The position numbers and the translations under genes are program-made. This document shows, in pieces, positions 1 to 9,646 of a stretch of 64,000 nt of DNA. The notes under the pieces were generated by a model. That model searched no databases. It was given only the letters and a program-made list of their open reading frames with translations, and was not told the origin of the DNA. The DNA is from Propionispira arboris (lineage in GTDB: Bacteria > Bacillota > Negativicutes > Selenomonadales > Selenomonadaceae), in the NCBI RefSeq assembly GCF_900109225.1, contig NZ_FNZK01000020.1:1-64000 (forward strand), read 5' to 3'. Position 1 is the stretch's first letter; every line of letters starts with the position of its first letter.

Positions 1-191
1 GAGCGCTTCTTCGTATGAATCGCTCCATTCAATCCGAAGGTACTTTTGGCATCATGAAAAATAACCGCTGGTACAAAAGAATCGTTCGAAAAGGCATGGA
101 ACAAGTACGTTTAGAGATTTTCCTGGTTTCTATCGGGCATAATCTTTATAAATACCACAATAAAAGACTACGTTTGAAGAAAGCCGCATAA
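1..191 (+). mobile_element. 3' end of an IS1182-like DDE transposase (cut by window edge)
   Basis: The reading frame is open from base 3 to a TAA at 189-191. The roughly 62 visible residues contain NRSIQSEGTFGIMKNN followed by a basic stretch and an IGHNLYKYHNK-like tail. This matches the C-terminal part of IS1182/IS4-type transposases, where the Glu of the QSEGTFG stretch corresponds to the last acidic residue of the DDE triad. The rest of the element lies outside the window, so whether it is intact cannot be judged. The hairpin at 276-326 may be its terminal inverted repeat. Confidence 0.75.
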
Positions 192-275
192 ACTGTAGAA
201 AAACAGTTTTTATGGGGAAAGGGGTTGTGTACCCTTTTTAAGGTAATTGCCCGCTTGTTTACTCAATATGCATAG

Positions 276-326
276 AAAAAGAGGATGTGGACAAAATGAT
301 TTCTCATTTTGTCACATCCCCTTTTA
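276..326. terminator. Long hairpin: IS end and/or terminator of the LysR gene
   Basis: The arms GGATGTGGACAAAATGA and TCATTTTGTCACATCC form a nearly perfect stem flanked by A-rich and T-rich runs. It lies between the transposase remnant and the convergent LysR gene. It could work as a bidirectional terminator. Hairpins of this composition also occur at the ends of IS1182-type elements, so both readings are possible. Confidence 0.55.
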
Positions 327-327
327 T

Positions 328-1242
328 TTACATATATTCTTTTATTAGTTGCAAAAAAGCATCCGCCGCTTTTGACAAGCGTACTTTTTTAGGATACGCT
401 GCCACCATGTGGCGCGGTTCTATTTGCTCAATCAACGAAAAATAACATGGATTCGTAGCCAGTTTATTATAAAGAGCCAATGTATCTGTGACCAGCGTAG
501 CTCCAACACCAACAGCCACTAAGGACTGTGCTGAAACTAAACTATTCGACTGTAATATCACATTCGGATGCGTTTTTGTTTTTTCACATAAAGTTAAAAA
601 AGCTTCCCGCATTTTACGTTTATTTTTCATAACAATAAAAGGTTCATTTGCAAAGGCAGCAAAGGAAACTTTCGGAAAAGGGCTCGTTTGTTCCTGCGGC
701 GAAAATTTTTGACTAATCGGATGATTCGCGGGGAGTGCCAGCAAAATCTCTTCATCGACGATATGTTCATAAATAAGTTCTTCGTTTTTGAGTGGCAGAT
801 AAACAAAAGAAAGATCGGTCATGCCACTCGCTGCATACTCCTGCAATTCTGTTGTTGTACCTTCAACCAAACTGATGTCAATCCCCGGAAAACGGATACG
901 AAATTCCGGTAAGATCCTCGTCAACAAATAAGCCGTCCTTGAATACGAAGTTCCTATCTTAAGATGCCCCCGTTTTAAATCTGAAAGGTCTTCAATCTGA
1001 CTTAGCAAGTCTTGCTGAATTGTTTGAATCTGCTTTGCTTTTTTTATATATAGACTACCCGCAAACGTAAGGGTCAATGGGCTGGTTCGCCGATCAAACA
1101 ATTCCACCCCAATTTCCATTTCAACTTTTTTAATACATTGGCTCAACGATGGCTGACTGACATAAAGTTTTTTTGCTGCTTGTGAAAAACTTAATTCTTC
1201 CGCAACTTGTAAAATATATTTCATTTCCCGTTCATCGATCAT
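328..1242 (-). CDS. LysR-family transcriptional regulator
   Basis: This is a 304-residue protein, the usual LysR length. The N-terminal winged helix-turn-helix (residues about 7-65) contains the typical FSQAAKKLYVSQPSLSQCIKKVE recognition region, seen here as SFSQAAKKL and VSQPSLSQ. A periplasmic-binding-like effector domain follows from about residue 95. The ATG at 1242 is preceded by AAGGAAG at good spacing; Met7 is a second candidate. It lies directly downstream of a YjeH-type amino-acid exporter on the same strand, so it may regulate that gene, as ArgP/LysR-type regulators do for amino-acid exporters. The effector is unknown. Confidence 0.9.
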   Translation of the reverse strand: MIDEREMKYILQVAEELSFSQAAKKLYVSQPSLSQCIKKVEMEIGVELFDRRTSPLTLTFAGSLYIKKAKQIQTIQQDLLSQIEDLSDLKRGHLKIGTSYSRTAYLLTRILPEFRIRFPGIDISLVEGTTTELQEYAASGMTDLSFVYLPLKNEELIYEHIVDEEILLALPANHPISQKFSPQEQTSPFPKVSFAAFANEPFIVMKNKRKMREAFLTLCEKTKTHPNVILQSNSLVSAQSLVAVGVGATLVTDTLALYNKLATNPCYFSLIEQIEPRHMVAAYPKKVRLSKAADAFLQLIKEYM

Positions 1243-1346
1243 TCAGTTTCTTCCTTTTGCAATCATAATATTACGACCTTTACTTATTATTATATAATAT
1301 TCCGTAAATTCTAACAAACTCCTGCAAAAGAAAAGAAAGCCGTGTT

Positions 1347-2612
1347 TTAAGCTTGAATCATTCGTTGGTGGTGATACCAAATATAATCTATGATCATCAC
1401 GCCTATACATAAAAGGAGTACATAGATGCACTTAATCCCGAGTGATATAAATAAACAAGAACATAAAAGAGTCGACAAACAAGCCATCCCACGTTTAAGC
1501 CCCGATAATAAAACTACCCCGGCTAAAGAAGCCAGCAAATAGACAGCCATAAAAATAACATTGGCATATAAAATAAGTTCTTCAAGCTGAAAACCAATTA
1601 ATTGCCTCACCAACAAGGTAAGAAAAACAATACTATAACATAGCAGCATTGCCGGTATGGGAACACTCATTTTATTCAATTTCTGGAAACATTCTGGTAA
1701 CGCGCCAGTCATACTCATAGCATAAAGCATTTTTGAAAAACTCACCAAATATAAATTAACCGCAGCTAAACAAGTGCAAAAAGCCATCACAGCAACAAAT
1801 ATTTTACCGGCTGAGCCAAATAATATATTAAATAAAAAGACCATATAGTTAGCATTTAATACAGGATTTCCGTAGGCATGATATTTCAGGACAATGAGTC
1901 CCAACAAAATACACAGCCCCCCTACAATGCCAATACTGATCAAAATCGTCAAAGGAAAATCCCGCTTAACATTTTTGAAACTCCCCGCCAAATGAACGAC
2001 TGCTTCGATACCGACAAAACACCAAAAAATCAAACTGACTGCCGGGATGACTATTCCTAAATCAGACCAGGACATTGAAAGATCTATGGGACGTGCAAAA
2101 GCACCAGCAAGCCCCGCCTTGCCAATTAAGCAAGCTAAAACAGCTAGTGTCACCAGCGTGATAAAGGTGTTTAATTTACTCATAAAATTAATTCCATACC
2201 GATTGATTATAAACAATGCCAACAAAGAAAAACTCTCTGCTAAAAAAAGCTGGAATTCATTTAAATTCCATAATGCCCCTAAATAAGAAATACCGGTAAT
2301 TAAAATGATGGGAGGTGCGATCGGCATCGCTGCCAAAAAAAGCCACGACGTAAAACGCTCAAACTGACCATTAAATGCCTGACGAATAAAAAACGCTGTT
2401 CCACCTTCACTTGGATAAAGTGCTGCTAAATTACTAAAAGTAAAAGCTACTGGCAAAATACAAAGCAACGTTAAAAGCCATGCTATAATTGATTTCTCAC
2501 CTGCTAAGGAAGCCGCCATCGCTGGCACGATAAAAATACTAGACCCCAGCAGTGTCGAAACTAAAATCCCCACACCCTGATATACATTTAAACTTTTCGT
2601 TAAACTTGACAT
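1347..2612 (-). CDS. APC-superfamily amino-acid permease, YjeH-like exporter
   Basis: A 421-residue polytopic membrane protein with about twelve hydrophobic segments. The N-terminus (QGVGILVSTLLGSSIFIVPA), the YPSEGGTAFF stretch and the block FWCFVGIEAVVHLAGSFKN closely follow E. coli YjeH, an exporter of methionine and branched-chain amino acids. The start chosen is the ATG at 2612, because GGTGGAGG sits 5 bases upstream; an in-frame ATG at 2627 lacks this support. The LysR regulator downstream is probably functionally linked. The AT-rich upstream region carries a TATAAAT-like -10. Substrate assignment is by family only. Confidence 0.85.
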   Translation of the reverse strand: MSSLTKSLNVYQGVGILVSTLLGSSIFIVPAMAASLAGEKSIIAWLLTLLCILPVAFTFSNLAALYPSEGGTAFFIRQAFNGQFERFTSWLFLAAMPIAPPIILITGISYLGALWNLNEFQLFLAESFSLLALFIINRYGINFMSKLNTFITLVTLAVLACLIGKAGLAGAFARPIDLSMSWSDLGIVIPAVSLIFWCFVGIEAVVHLAGSFKNVKRDFPLTILISIGIVGGLCILLGLIVLKYHAYGNPVLNANYMVFLFNILFGSAGKIFVAVMAFCTCLAAVNLYLVSFSKMLYAMSMTGALPECFQKLNKMSVPIPAMLLCYSIVFLTLLVRQLIGFQLEELILYANVIFMAVYLLASLAGVVLLSGLKRGMACLSTLLCSCLFISLGIKCIYVLLLCIGVMIIDYIWYHHQRMIQA

Positions 2613-2742
2613 AATAACCTCCACCATTCATAATGCCTAAATTTATACTGTAATTCAGTAAATTACTATTTAAATCATTAGCATGAATAGTATACTACAT
2701 CGTTTTATAAAGTTCAACGTTTTATAAGGTGAAACTGCCTAC

Positions 2743-2787
2743 AATAAATAAAAGATTAGGTATTTTAACCATAATCTTTTATTTATT
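2743..2787. terminator. Hairpin between aminotransferase and permease genes
   Basis: The inverted repeat AATAAATAAAAGATTA ... TAATCTTTTATTTATT has a 13-base loop. It lies 44 bases past the aminotransferase stop codon on the minus strand. Being AT-only it is a weak stem, but its position fits transcription termination. Confidence 0.5.
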
Positions 2788-2830
2788 CCTATTTATATAT
2801 CATATTCTTTGTTTATTAAAGTCATTGATT

Positions 2831-4018
2831 TTATTTATTGTATTCTGCCGCTAATTTTTTAAATAAAGGCAAAGAACGACGAATTGTATCTGTATTTATA
2901 CAATAAGAAGCCCTAAAATGCCCCGGACAACCAAAATCACGGCCTGGTACCAATAACAGATCATATTTTTTTGCTCGTTCACAAAAAGCAACATCATCTG
3001 CTTCAAGTGATTGTGGAAAAAGATAAAAAGCTCCCTGCGGTTTTACACAATGAAAACCCGCTTCAAGTAACCCGTTATAAAGCAATGTACCATTTGTCAC
3101 ATACGTGCTGATATCAGAAGGTTTGCCCGCACAGCGTGCTACCACTTTTTGAAACAATGACGGTGCATTGACATGAGTCAAAACACGGCCAGCCCCAGCG
3201 ATAGCCGCATACATTCTGTTGAAATCAACAAGTTCGTCTGGAACGACTACATAACCAATTCTTTCGCCCGGCAAGGAAAAAGATTTGCTGTAGGAATAAC
3301 AAACCAATGTATTTTTATAATATTTCGTTAGATAAGGAACTTCTATGTTATCATACGCAATTTCACGGTATGGTTCATCCGAAATCAAGAAAATTGGCTG
3401 TCCATACTGTGCCGATTTTTCTTCTAAAATTGCCACCAGTTTTTGTATTGTAGCTTCGGAATATACAGCACCACTTGGATTATTCGGAGAATTGACAATA
3501 ACCGCTTTCGTATGACTGTTGATTCTTTTTTCAAATTCAGCAAAATTAATTTGAAAATCTTCAATCTGTGCAGGAACCACAACTAATTTAGCTCCGGTAG
3601 ATTCCACAAAGCATTCATATTCAGGAAAGAATGGCGCAAATGCAATAAATTCATCTGCCTTTTCGCTAAGAGCTTTAAATACAACCGTAATGGCGGCTGC
3701 CGCGCCAGCTGTCATAAAAAGATTTTTTCCCGTAAAGGTCGTAGAAAATCTTGCATTGATACTCTGCGCTAAAATTTCTCGAACTTGTGGATTCCCTGGT
3801 GCTATCGTATAACCATGAATTGCACAAGGTTCTTCTTCATTTAAAATGTCCAAGATTGCCTCTTTAATAAAATCAGGAGCTGGTACATTCGGATTACCCA
3901 AACTAAAGTCAAAAATATTTTCGGCCCCTACAGCGGCGGCTCTTTCTTGACCATATTCAAAAATCGTACGAATCGTCGATTTTTTACTGCCTAATTCATA
4001 CATTTTTTCTGCTATCAT
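2831..4018 (-). CDS. PLP-dependent aminotransferase, class I/II (aspartate-aminotransferase-like)
   Basis: This 395-residue fold-type I aminotransferase has the expected landmarks in order: FDFSLGNPNVPAP near the N-terminus, the NSPNNPSGAVYS stretch (cofactor and carboxylate contacts), ISDEPYREIAY (Asp and Tyr contacting the pyridine ring), and SYSKSFSLPGERIGY, where Lys forms the Schiff base. A late Arg in HFRASYC would bind the substrate carboxylate. The start is taken as the ATG at 4018 because AAGG lies 9 bases upstream; ATG 4027 overlaps that ribosome site. Likely amino donors are aspartate, alanine or aromatic amino acids; the sequence does not decide. It is monocistronic between two terminators. 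Confidence 0.88.
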   Translation of the reverse strand: MIAEKMYELGSKKSTIRTIFEYGQERAAAVGAENIFDFSLGNPNVPAPDFIKEAILDILNEEEPCAIHGYTIAPGNPQVREILAQSINARFSTTFTGKNLFMTAGAAAAITVVFKALSEKADEFIAFAPFFPEYECFVESTGAKLVVVPAQIEDFQINFAEFEKRINSHTKAVIVNSPNNPSGAVYSEATIQKLVAILEEKSAQYGQPIFLISDEPYREIAYDNIEVPYLTKYYKNTLVCYSYSKSFSLPGERIGYVVVPDELVDFNRMYAAIAGAGRVLTHVNAPSLFQKVVARCAGKPSDISTYVTNGTLLYNGLLEAGFHCVKPQGAFYLFPQSLEADDVAFCERAKKYDLLLVPGRDFGCPGHFRASYCINTDTIRRSLPLFKKLAAEYNK

Positions 4019-4121
4019 TTCCATCATCCTTCACTCTTTTTTAATGTTATGTATCGTATACCTTTACATAGTAACATTTATAAACACTTACAGGCAAGCA
4101 TCAACCATATCCTCCAGCGTA

Positions 4122-4156
4122 TAAAAAAAGAGATCACGCATGATCTCTTTTTTTAT
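4122..4156. terminator. Bidirectional-looking rho-independent terminator after ahbB
   Basis: A perfect stem AAAAAAAGAGATCA / TGATCTCTTTTTTT with a 4-base CGCA loop lies 26 bases beyond the ahbB stop codon on the minus strand. It ends the protease/ysxC/ahb gene run. Confidence 0.9.
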
Positions 4157-4181
4157 ACCGTAAACGGCTGTATAAATAATT

Positions 4182-4658
4182 TTATATTTCAGCTTCAGAA
4201 AAATAACGCATACTTGTTTTTTTCCATTCTTTCACACTAAACAGCATCACACGATCCACTATATGCGTTTTTTCAGCCAGCTCCTGAGCAATCGCATTGC
4301 ATTCCTCACGGCTGTGTCCATGGATCATTGTATAAACACTATAGGGCCAATCGGGCATCGTATTGCGATCATAACAATGAGAAACAGCCGTACTTTCCGA
4401 CATCTGCTGCGCTACAATTTCAATCTGCTGTTCTGGAACCGCCCACGCACACAGTACATTCGATGAAAAACCGACTTCACGATGGCGAAGCACAGCTCCC
4501 ATTTTGCGAATTTGTCCATCTCGTTTAAACACCTGTAAACGAGCTAAGAGTTCAGCTTCAGTAATACCAATCCGCCCAGCAATTTCTTCGTAAGGTTTTT
4601 CAACAACGGGAAACTCATCTTGCATGGCTTGAATAATTTTTTTATCTAATGCATCCAT
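4182..4658 (-). CDS. ahbB: Siroheme decarboxylase beta subunit, Lrp/AsnC fold
   Basis: A 158-residue protein with an N-terminal AsnC-type winged helix (residues about 1-55) and an Lrp-type ligand domain. The blocks IRKMGAVLRHREVGFSSN, SHCYDRN and WPYSVYTMIHG are characteristic of AhbB/NirD-H-type siroheme decarboxylases. With AhbA it converts siroheme to 12,18-didecarboxysiroheme in the alternative heme pathway. The Tyr and His residues in the SHCYDRN region lie where substrate-binding residues are found in the family. The start at 4658 has AGGTG upstream. It begins 8 bases after the ahbA stop codon, so the two are co-transcribed. Confidence 0.88.
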   Translation of the reverse strand: MDALDKKIIQAMQDEFPVVEKPYEEIAGRIGITEAELLARLQVFKRDGQIRKMGAVLRHREVGFSSNVLCAWAVPEQQIEIVAQQMSESTAVSHCYDRNTMPDWPYSVYTMIHGHSREECNAIAQELAEKTHIVDRVMLFSVKEWKKTSMRYFSEAEI

Positions 4659-4666
4659 GTTTTCAC

Positions 4667-5140
4667 CTACTTCAAATTAAACTGAACGTTAATTTTATAT
4701 TTTTTTCTCGCAATTAAGCTAATGAGTTTTTCTACACCTGGCAAGTTTCGCACCTCTTCCAATATCTGCTCACGCAGCTTGGTATCGGGAGTCAACAGCG
4801 TAAACCACAGGTTGTATAAACCATCCCGTTCATAATTATGGGTAGCTCCCGGATAACAGTTAATCGCCGTTGCAACAGATTCCATATATGCTGGATCGAC
4901 TTTTACGGCAATTAACGTTCCCTGGTAACCTAGTTTATCCGAATCAAAAAAAGGTCCTATACGCCGTACATATCCGGCTTCTTTTAAATCTTTAATACGA
5001 TTGATCACAATCGATTCCTCTGTATTTAGCATAGCTGCTAAATCAGCAAATGGCCGTTTACTGATTGGCAACTGGGTCTGTAAGACATTCAATAACTCTT
5101 TATCAAACACTGTCAAACGAACCGGTTCCTTTTTTATCAT
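4667..5140 (-). CDS. ahbA: Siroheme decarboxylase alpha subunit, Lrp/AsnC fold
   Basis: A 157-residue partner of AhbB with the same two-domain layout. YVRRIGPFFDSDKLGYQGT is the family block at the domain junction, and GATHNYERDGLYNLWFT carries the conserved HNYER motif expected around the siroheme site. The start is the ATG at 5140, with AAGGGGAGCG directly upstream; the frame stays open further upstream but without support. The gene follows ysxC by about 70 bases and may belong to the same transcript. The downstream radical-SAM enzymes AhbC and AhbD are not in this window. Confidence 0.87.
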   Translation of the reverse strand: MIKKEPVRLTVFDKELLNVLQTQLPISKRPFADLAAMLNTEESIVINRIKDLKEAGYVRRIGPFFDSDKLGYQGTLIAVKVDPAYMESVATAINCYPGATHNYERDGLYNLWFTLLTPDTKLREQILEEVRNLPGVEKLISLIARKKYKINVQFNLK

Positions 5141-5213
5141 TTTCGCTCCCCTTATATAACAAAAATTTACGCATAAACTTTTTACCATAAATCCCTCTTA
5201 TATATGTTTTCTT

Positions 5214-5843
5214 TTATTGTACCAAAACATCACCTATGACGTCAAGTAATTCTGAACGCCCTTCACTTTTAACTGCAGAATAAGGCAGCACCGCCAAATC
5301 TGGTACACCTAATGATTTTCTGATAACGGCCAAATTTTTTTGTAGAGCATTTTTTCCCAATTTATCTGCTTTCGTAGCAATAACCAAGACTGGAAGATTA
5401 TGTTTAACCAACCAATTAAACATGTCCACATCCGATGGCATTGGTGCATGACGGCTGTCAATTAACTGGCAAACAAATTGCAATTGTTGAGATTTCAGCA
5501 AATACTCATCAATAAATTTTGCCCAGCGTTTACGATTTTCCTGTCCGGTTTTTGCATATCCATACCCCGGCAAATCGACCAGATAAAAATCAATTCGATC
5601 TTCTCTGTCTTCTAACTTAGCACCTAATTCATAAAAGTTAATCGTCTGTGTCTTACCCGGATTCCCGCTCACTCTGGCCAACCCTTTAACTCTCGTAAGC
5701 GAATTGATCAACGACGACTTACCTACATTGGAGCGGCCCATAAAAACAATTTCTTTCATCTTGTCTTCTGGATACTGCTCCACTTGTACCGCTGAAGCAA
5801 TATATTTGCCTTGCGTTATAATTACTTTATCTTTTTCACTCAT
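5214..5843 (-). CDS. ysxC: Ribosome biogenesis GTPase EngB/YsxC
   Basis: A 209-residue small GTPase that helps assemble the 50S ribosomal subunit. It shows G1 GRSNVGKSSLIN (about residue 36), the switch region GKTQTINFYE, G3 DLPGYGYA, G4 ATKADK and a G5-like YSAVKSEG, all at YihA-family spacing. Its ATG overlaps the last 8 bases of lon, so translation is probably coupled. The lon-ysxC pairing is common in Firmicutes. Confidence 0.95.
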   Translation of the reverse strand: MSEKDKVIITQGKYIASAVQVEQYPEDKMKEIVFMGRSNVGKSSLINSLTRVKGLARVSGNPGKTQTINFYELGAKLEDREDRIDFYLVDLPGYGYAKTGQENRKRWAKFIDEYLLKSQQLQFVCQLIDSRHAPMPSDVDMFNWLVKHNLPVLVIATKADKLGKNALQKNLAVIRKSLGVPDLAVLPYSAVKSEGRSELLDVIGDVLVQ

Positions 5844-8154
5844 GTTCTTTCACCATTGCACACGCTAAAACTTGATCCATATGTTCAACTGGAACAAATT
5901 CTAATTCGCGCCTTATATTTTTTGGAATATCCTCAATATCTCGTTCATTTTCTTTTGGTAAAATAATCGTTTTGATACCTTCACGATATGCCGCTATTAC
6001 TTTTTCTTTTAGTCCACCGATCGGCAAAACTCTGCCACGTAAGGTAATTTCCCCAGTCATTGCCACATCCGAACGAACTTTTTGATCCGTTAAAGCAGAT
6101 ACCATAGCCGTAGCCATTGTAATACCAGCCGATGGACCATCTTTAGGAATCGCCCCTTCCGGCAGATGGATATGAATATCCTGCTTTTCATAAAATTCAG
6201 CATCAATATTCAATTCTTGGGTACGGCTGCGAATATAACTAAGTCCAGCCTGCGCTGATTCTTGCATCACATCACCTAATTGACCTGTCAGAATCAATTT
6301 CCCCTTGCCTTTGATGACAGTAACTTCAGTAGGTAAAATATCACCACCGACCTCAGTCCAGGCCATACCGGTACATACACCAACTTCGGCCTCTTTTTCC
6401 GCTTTGCTGTGTATAAATTTAGTTCTCCCTAAAAAAGCATGCAAATTTTGAGCTGTTACTTTTACCGTTTTTTTGTCCTTTTGGACAATTTGCAAAGCAA
6501 CCTTACGGCAGACTTTTGCAACAATACGTTCTAGTTCGCGCACACCCGATTCTCGTGTAAAGCCTGCAATCATTTTCTGCAGTGTTCCTTCTGAAAATTG
6601 AATTTGTGCCGATTTTAAGCCATTTTCTTTTATTTGTTTTTTCACTAAATAACGCTGAGCAATCTGCAATTTTTCTTCTTCCGTATAACTTGGCAAATGA
6701 ATGATTTCCATGCGGTCACGAAGCGGTCGCGGAATCGTATGTATTGCATTTGCTGTAACCACCCAGAGCACCTTTGAAAGATCAAATGGCAGTTCAATGT
6801 AGTGATCACTAAACGTATTGTTCTGTTCGGGATCAAGAACCTCTAGCAGAGCGGCCGATGGATCACCCTTAAAATCTGAATTCATTTTATCAATCTCATC
6901 CAACAAAAATACTGGATTGTATGATCCTGCTGTTTTTAGGCCTTGAATGATTCGCCCGGGAAGTGCTCCAACATACGTACGACGATGCCCGCGAATTTCC
7001 GCTTCATCCCGTACGCCACCCAAAGATGCTCTGACAAAAGTACGACCTAGTGAGCGGGCAATCGAACGTGCCAAAGATGTTTTACCAACCCCGGGAGGGC
7101 CAACTAAACACAGAATCGGTCCCTTAAGTGAATCGGATAATTTGCGAATTGCCAAATATTCTAAAATCCGTTCTTTTACCTTTTCTAACCCATAATGATC
7201 TTTATTTAATATTTTTTCAGCTTCTTTTATATCCAGCTGTTCCTTCGTTGCATTGTCCCATGGCAAAGACAGCAGCCAATCTAAATACGTACGAATCACA
7301 CCAGTTTCAGAAGATAGCGACGACATTTTTTCTAAACGACTAAGTTCTTTATTGATACGTTCAACAACATCGTCCGGATACTTTGTTTCTGCGAGTTTTT
7401 TCTGATACTCCTCAATTTCAGCTGATTTATCATCTTTGTCACCCAGCTCTTTTTGAATAGCTTTCATTTGTTCTCGTAGATAATAATCTTTTTGGATCTT
7501 TTCCATTTGCTTTCTAACACGACCACTTATCTTTCGTTCAATTTCAAGAACTTCCATTTCTCGCGCCAATATCTCATATAATTTTTCCAGCCGAACTTTA
7601 ACATCCGTTGCCGTAAGCAAGGCTTGTTTATCATCCAATTTAAGATTCAAATGACTGGCAATTAAATCACAAAGCCTGCCAGCATCTTCCACAATCACGA
7701 CAGAGACTAAAGTTTCCGGCGGAATTTTCTTGCTTAACTTCACCCACTGTTCAAATTCGTGCACAACAGCTCGAGTCAAAGCTTCTAATTCCAGTGACGG
7801 CTCCACTGTTTCATTAAACTCTTCTATTTCAACTTCATAATATTTTTCCAATTCATTATGTTTCACAATCTTAGCTCTATGTAATCCCTCAACCAAAACA
7901 CGAATTGTGCCACCTGGTAACTTTAAGAGCTGCTTTACTTCAGCAATCGTGCCAATTTCAAATATATCATCTTGTCCTGGTTTTTCAATGGCTGCATCTT
8001 TTTGGGCACTCAACATGATAATTCGATCATGCAGCATAGCCTCTTCCAAGGCTGCAATCGACTTTTCTCTGCCAACATCTAAATGGATGATCATATACGG
8101 AAAAACCATGATTCCTCGTAACGGTAATAAAGGCATTTTGCGATTCGTATCCAT
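5836..8154 (-). CDS. lon: ATP-dependent protease Lon
   Basis: A 772-residue LonA of standard length. The N-terminal substrate-binding domain begins with MPLLPLRGIMVFPYM. A coiled-coil stretch precedes the AAA+ module with Walker A GPPGVGKTS and Walker B PVFLLDEIDKM. The C-terminal protease domain has the Ser-Lys dyad: Ser675 in PKDGPSAGIT and about Lys718 in GGLKEKVI. The start at 8154 has a strong GAGGAGGT. It degrades misfolded and regulatory proteins in the cytosol. It is separated from clpX by a terminator, so it probably has its own promoter within 8155-8310; no clear heat-shock operator was identified there. Confidence 0.97.
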   Translation of the reverse strand: MDTNRKMPLLPLRGIMVFPYMIIHLDVGREKSIAALEEAMLHDRIIMLSAQKDAAIEKPGQDDIFEIGTIAEVKQLLKLPGGTIRVLVEGLHRAKIVKHNELEKYYEVEIEEFNETVEPSLELEALTRAVVHEFEQWVKLSKKIPPETLVSVVIVEDAGRLCDLIASHLNLKLDDKQALLTATDVKVRLEKLYEILAREMEVLEIERKISGRVRKQMEKIQKDYYLREQMKAIQKELGDKDDKSAEIEEYQKKLAETKYPDDVVERINKELSRLEKMSSLSSETGVIRTYLDWLLSLPWDNATKEQLDIKEAEKILNKDHYGLEKVKERILEYLAIRKLSDSLKGPILCLVGPPGVGKTSLARSIARSLGRTFVRASLGGVRDEAEIRGHRRTYVGALPGRIIQGLKTAGSYNPVFLLDEIDKMNSDFKGDPSAALLEVLDPEQNNTFSDHYIELPFDLSKVLWVVTANAIHTIPRPLRDRMEIIHLPSYTEEEKLQIAQRYLVKKQIKENGLKSAQIQFSEGTLQKMIAGFTRESGVRELERIVAKVCRKVALQIVQKDKKTVKVTAQNLHAFLGRTKFIHSKAEKEAEVGVCTGMAWTEVGGDILPTEVTVIKGKGKLILTGQLGDVMQESAQAGLSYIRSRTQELNIDAEFYEKQDIHIHLPEGAIPKDGPSAGITMATAMVSALTDQKVRSDVAMTGEITLRGRVLPIGGLKEKVIAAYREGIKTIILPKENERDIEDIPKNIRRELEFVPVEHMDQVLACAMVKEHE

Positions 8155-8314
8155 ATAAAAACCTCCTCATTATATTTTTTTATGTAATGCGCACTTTATT
8201 GTAAATCATCTTTTTATCGTGCATAAACTAGAATCTTTATTGATACCTAAATAATTGGTATTCTAAACCAAAACAGAAAAATCCTCTATAATATTGATTC
8301 ATAGAAAATAAACC

Positions 8315-8350
8315 AAAAAGAGACGCTGTAAAAATACAACGTCCCTTTTA
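8315..8350 (-). terminator. Terminator after clpX
   Basis: On the minus strand, GGGACGTTGTA and TACAGCGTCTC form a stem (with one G-T pair) closed by a T-rich loop and followed by TTTTTGG. It lies just past the clpX stop codon. Confidence 0.8.
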
Positions 8351-8362
8351 AAAACCTTTTGA

Positions 8363-9634
8363 CTAAGCCGATTCTTCATTGGTTAAAGGCTTTTTTGCCT
8401 TTTTCTCGTCTAATGTCAATATAGGATCTTTCTTATCTGTAACAACTTCCTTCGTCACAGTGCATTTCGCTACATCATCACGTGATGGAACTTCATACAT
8501 CACATTGCGCATAACCGACTCAATGATGGAACGTAATCCACGAGCACCAGTATTGCGTTTTAAAGCTTCTTTTGCAATGACTCTAAGCGCATCTTCTTCA
8601 AATTCCAATTTAACATTATCCATATCAAGGAACTTTTGATACTGTTTCACCAAGGCGTTTTTCGGTTTTGTCAATATGCTGACAAGGACATCTTCATCAA
8701 GTGCTTCCAATGTAACAACCACTGGTAAACGCCCAACAAATTCAGGAATCAAGCCTATCTTAAGTAAATCTTCTGGAAGAACAAATTTCAAAATCTCACC
8801 GACTTTACGTTCTTCTTTACTCTTAATTTCGGCACCAAAACCTAAGTTCTTTTTACCTGTACGAGAATCAATGATTTTTTCAATACCATCAAATGCACCG
8901 CCGCAGATAAATAAGATATTCGTCGTATCAATCTGTATAAGTTCCTGATGTGGATGTTTGCGTCCGCCTTGCGGTGGAACACTTGCAACCGTACCTTCAA
9001 GAATCTTTAATAAAGCTTGTTGCACTCCTTCGCCTGAAACATCGCGTGTAATCGAAGGATTTTCTGATTTCCGGGCAATTTTATCGATTTCATCAATATA
9101 AATAATCCCTTTTTCTGCTTTTTCAACATCGTAATCAGCTGCTTGAATCAGTTTCAATAAGATATTTTCAACATCTTCACCAACATACCCAGCTTCTGTT
9201 AAAGAAGTAGCATCTGCTATGGCAAACGGTACATTCAAAATTTTCGCTAAGGTCTGTGCCAGTAAAGTCTTACCGCTGCCGGTCGGACCAAGCATCAGAA
9301 TATTTGATTTTTGCAAATCAACATCATCAATTTTAGGTCCCATGTTGATTCTCTTATAATGATTGTATACAGCTACCGCTAAAGATTTCTTTGCTTCATC
9401 TTGACCAATTACATACTGATCTAAAATGCCCCTGATTTCTTTCGGTTTTGGAACATCCTTCAGTTCGACTTCAACATCATCACTGAATTCTTCCTCGATT
9501 ATCTCATTGCAAAGTTCAATACATTCATCACAAATGTATACACCAGGACCTGCAACCAACTTTCTTACCTGTTCCTGTGATTTACCACAAAACGAGCATT
9601 TCAGTTGACCTTTTTCATCCCCAAACTTTAACAT
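8363..9634 (-). CDS. clpX: ATP-dependent Clp protease unfoldase ClpX
   Basis: A 423-residue AAA+ unfoldase. The N-terminal zinc-binding domain has four cysteines, Cys13, Cys16, Cys35 and Cys38, in a C-x2-C ... C-x2-C pattern. Walker A is GPTGSGKT and Walker [12 protein letters not shown]. The pore-loop GYVGEDVE is present, as is an IGF-type ClpP-docking loop region (seen as LGFGAEI, where the canonical motif is IGF). It unfolds tagged proteins and feeds them to ClpP. It begins 12 bases after the clpP stop codon, in the conserved order tig-clpP-clpX. Confidence 0.97.
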   Translation of the reverse strand: MLKFGDEKGQLKCSFCGKSQEQVRKLVAGPGVYICDECIELCNEIIEEEFSDDVEVELKDVPKPKEIRGILDQYVIGQDEAKKSLAVAVYNHYKRINMGPKIDDVDLQKSNILMLGPTGSGKTLLAQTLAKILNVPFAIADATSLTEAGYVGEDVENILLKLIQAADYDVEKAEKGIIYIDEIDKIARKSENPSITRDVSGEGVQQALLKILEGTVASVPPQGGRKHPHQELIQIDTTNILFICGGAFDGIEKIIDSRTGKKNLGFGAEIKSKEERKVGEILKFVLPEDLLKIGLIPEFVGRLPVVVTLEALDEDVLVSILTKPKNALVKQYQKFLDMDNVKLEFEEDALRVIAKEALKRNTGARGLRSIIESVMRNVMYEVPSRDDVAKCTVTKEVVTDKKDPILTLDEKKAKKPLTNEESA

Positions 9635-9646
9635 GTTATCACCTCT

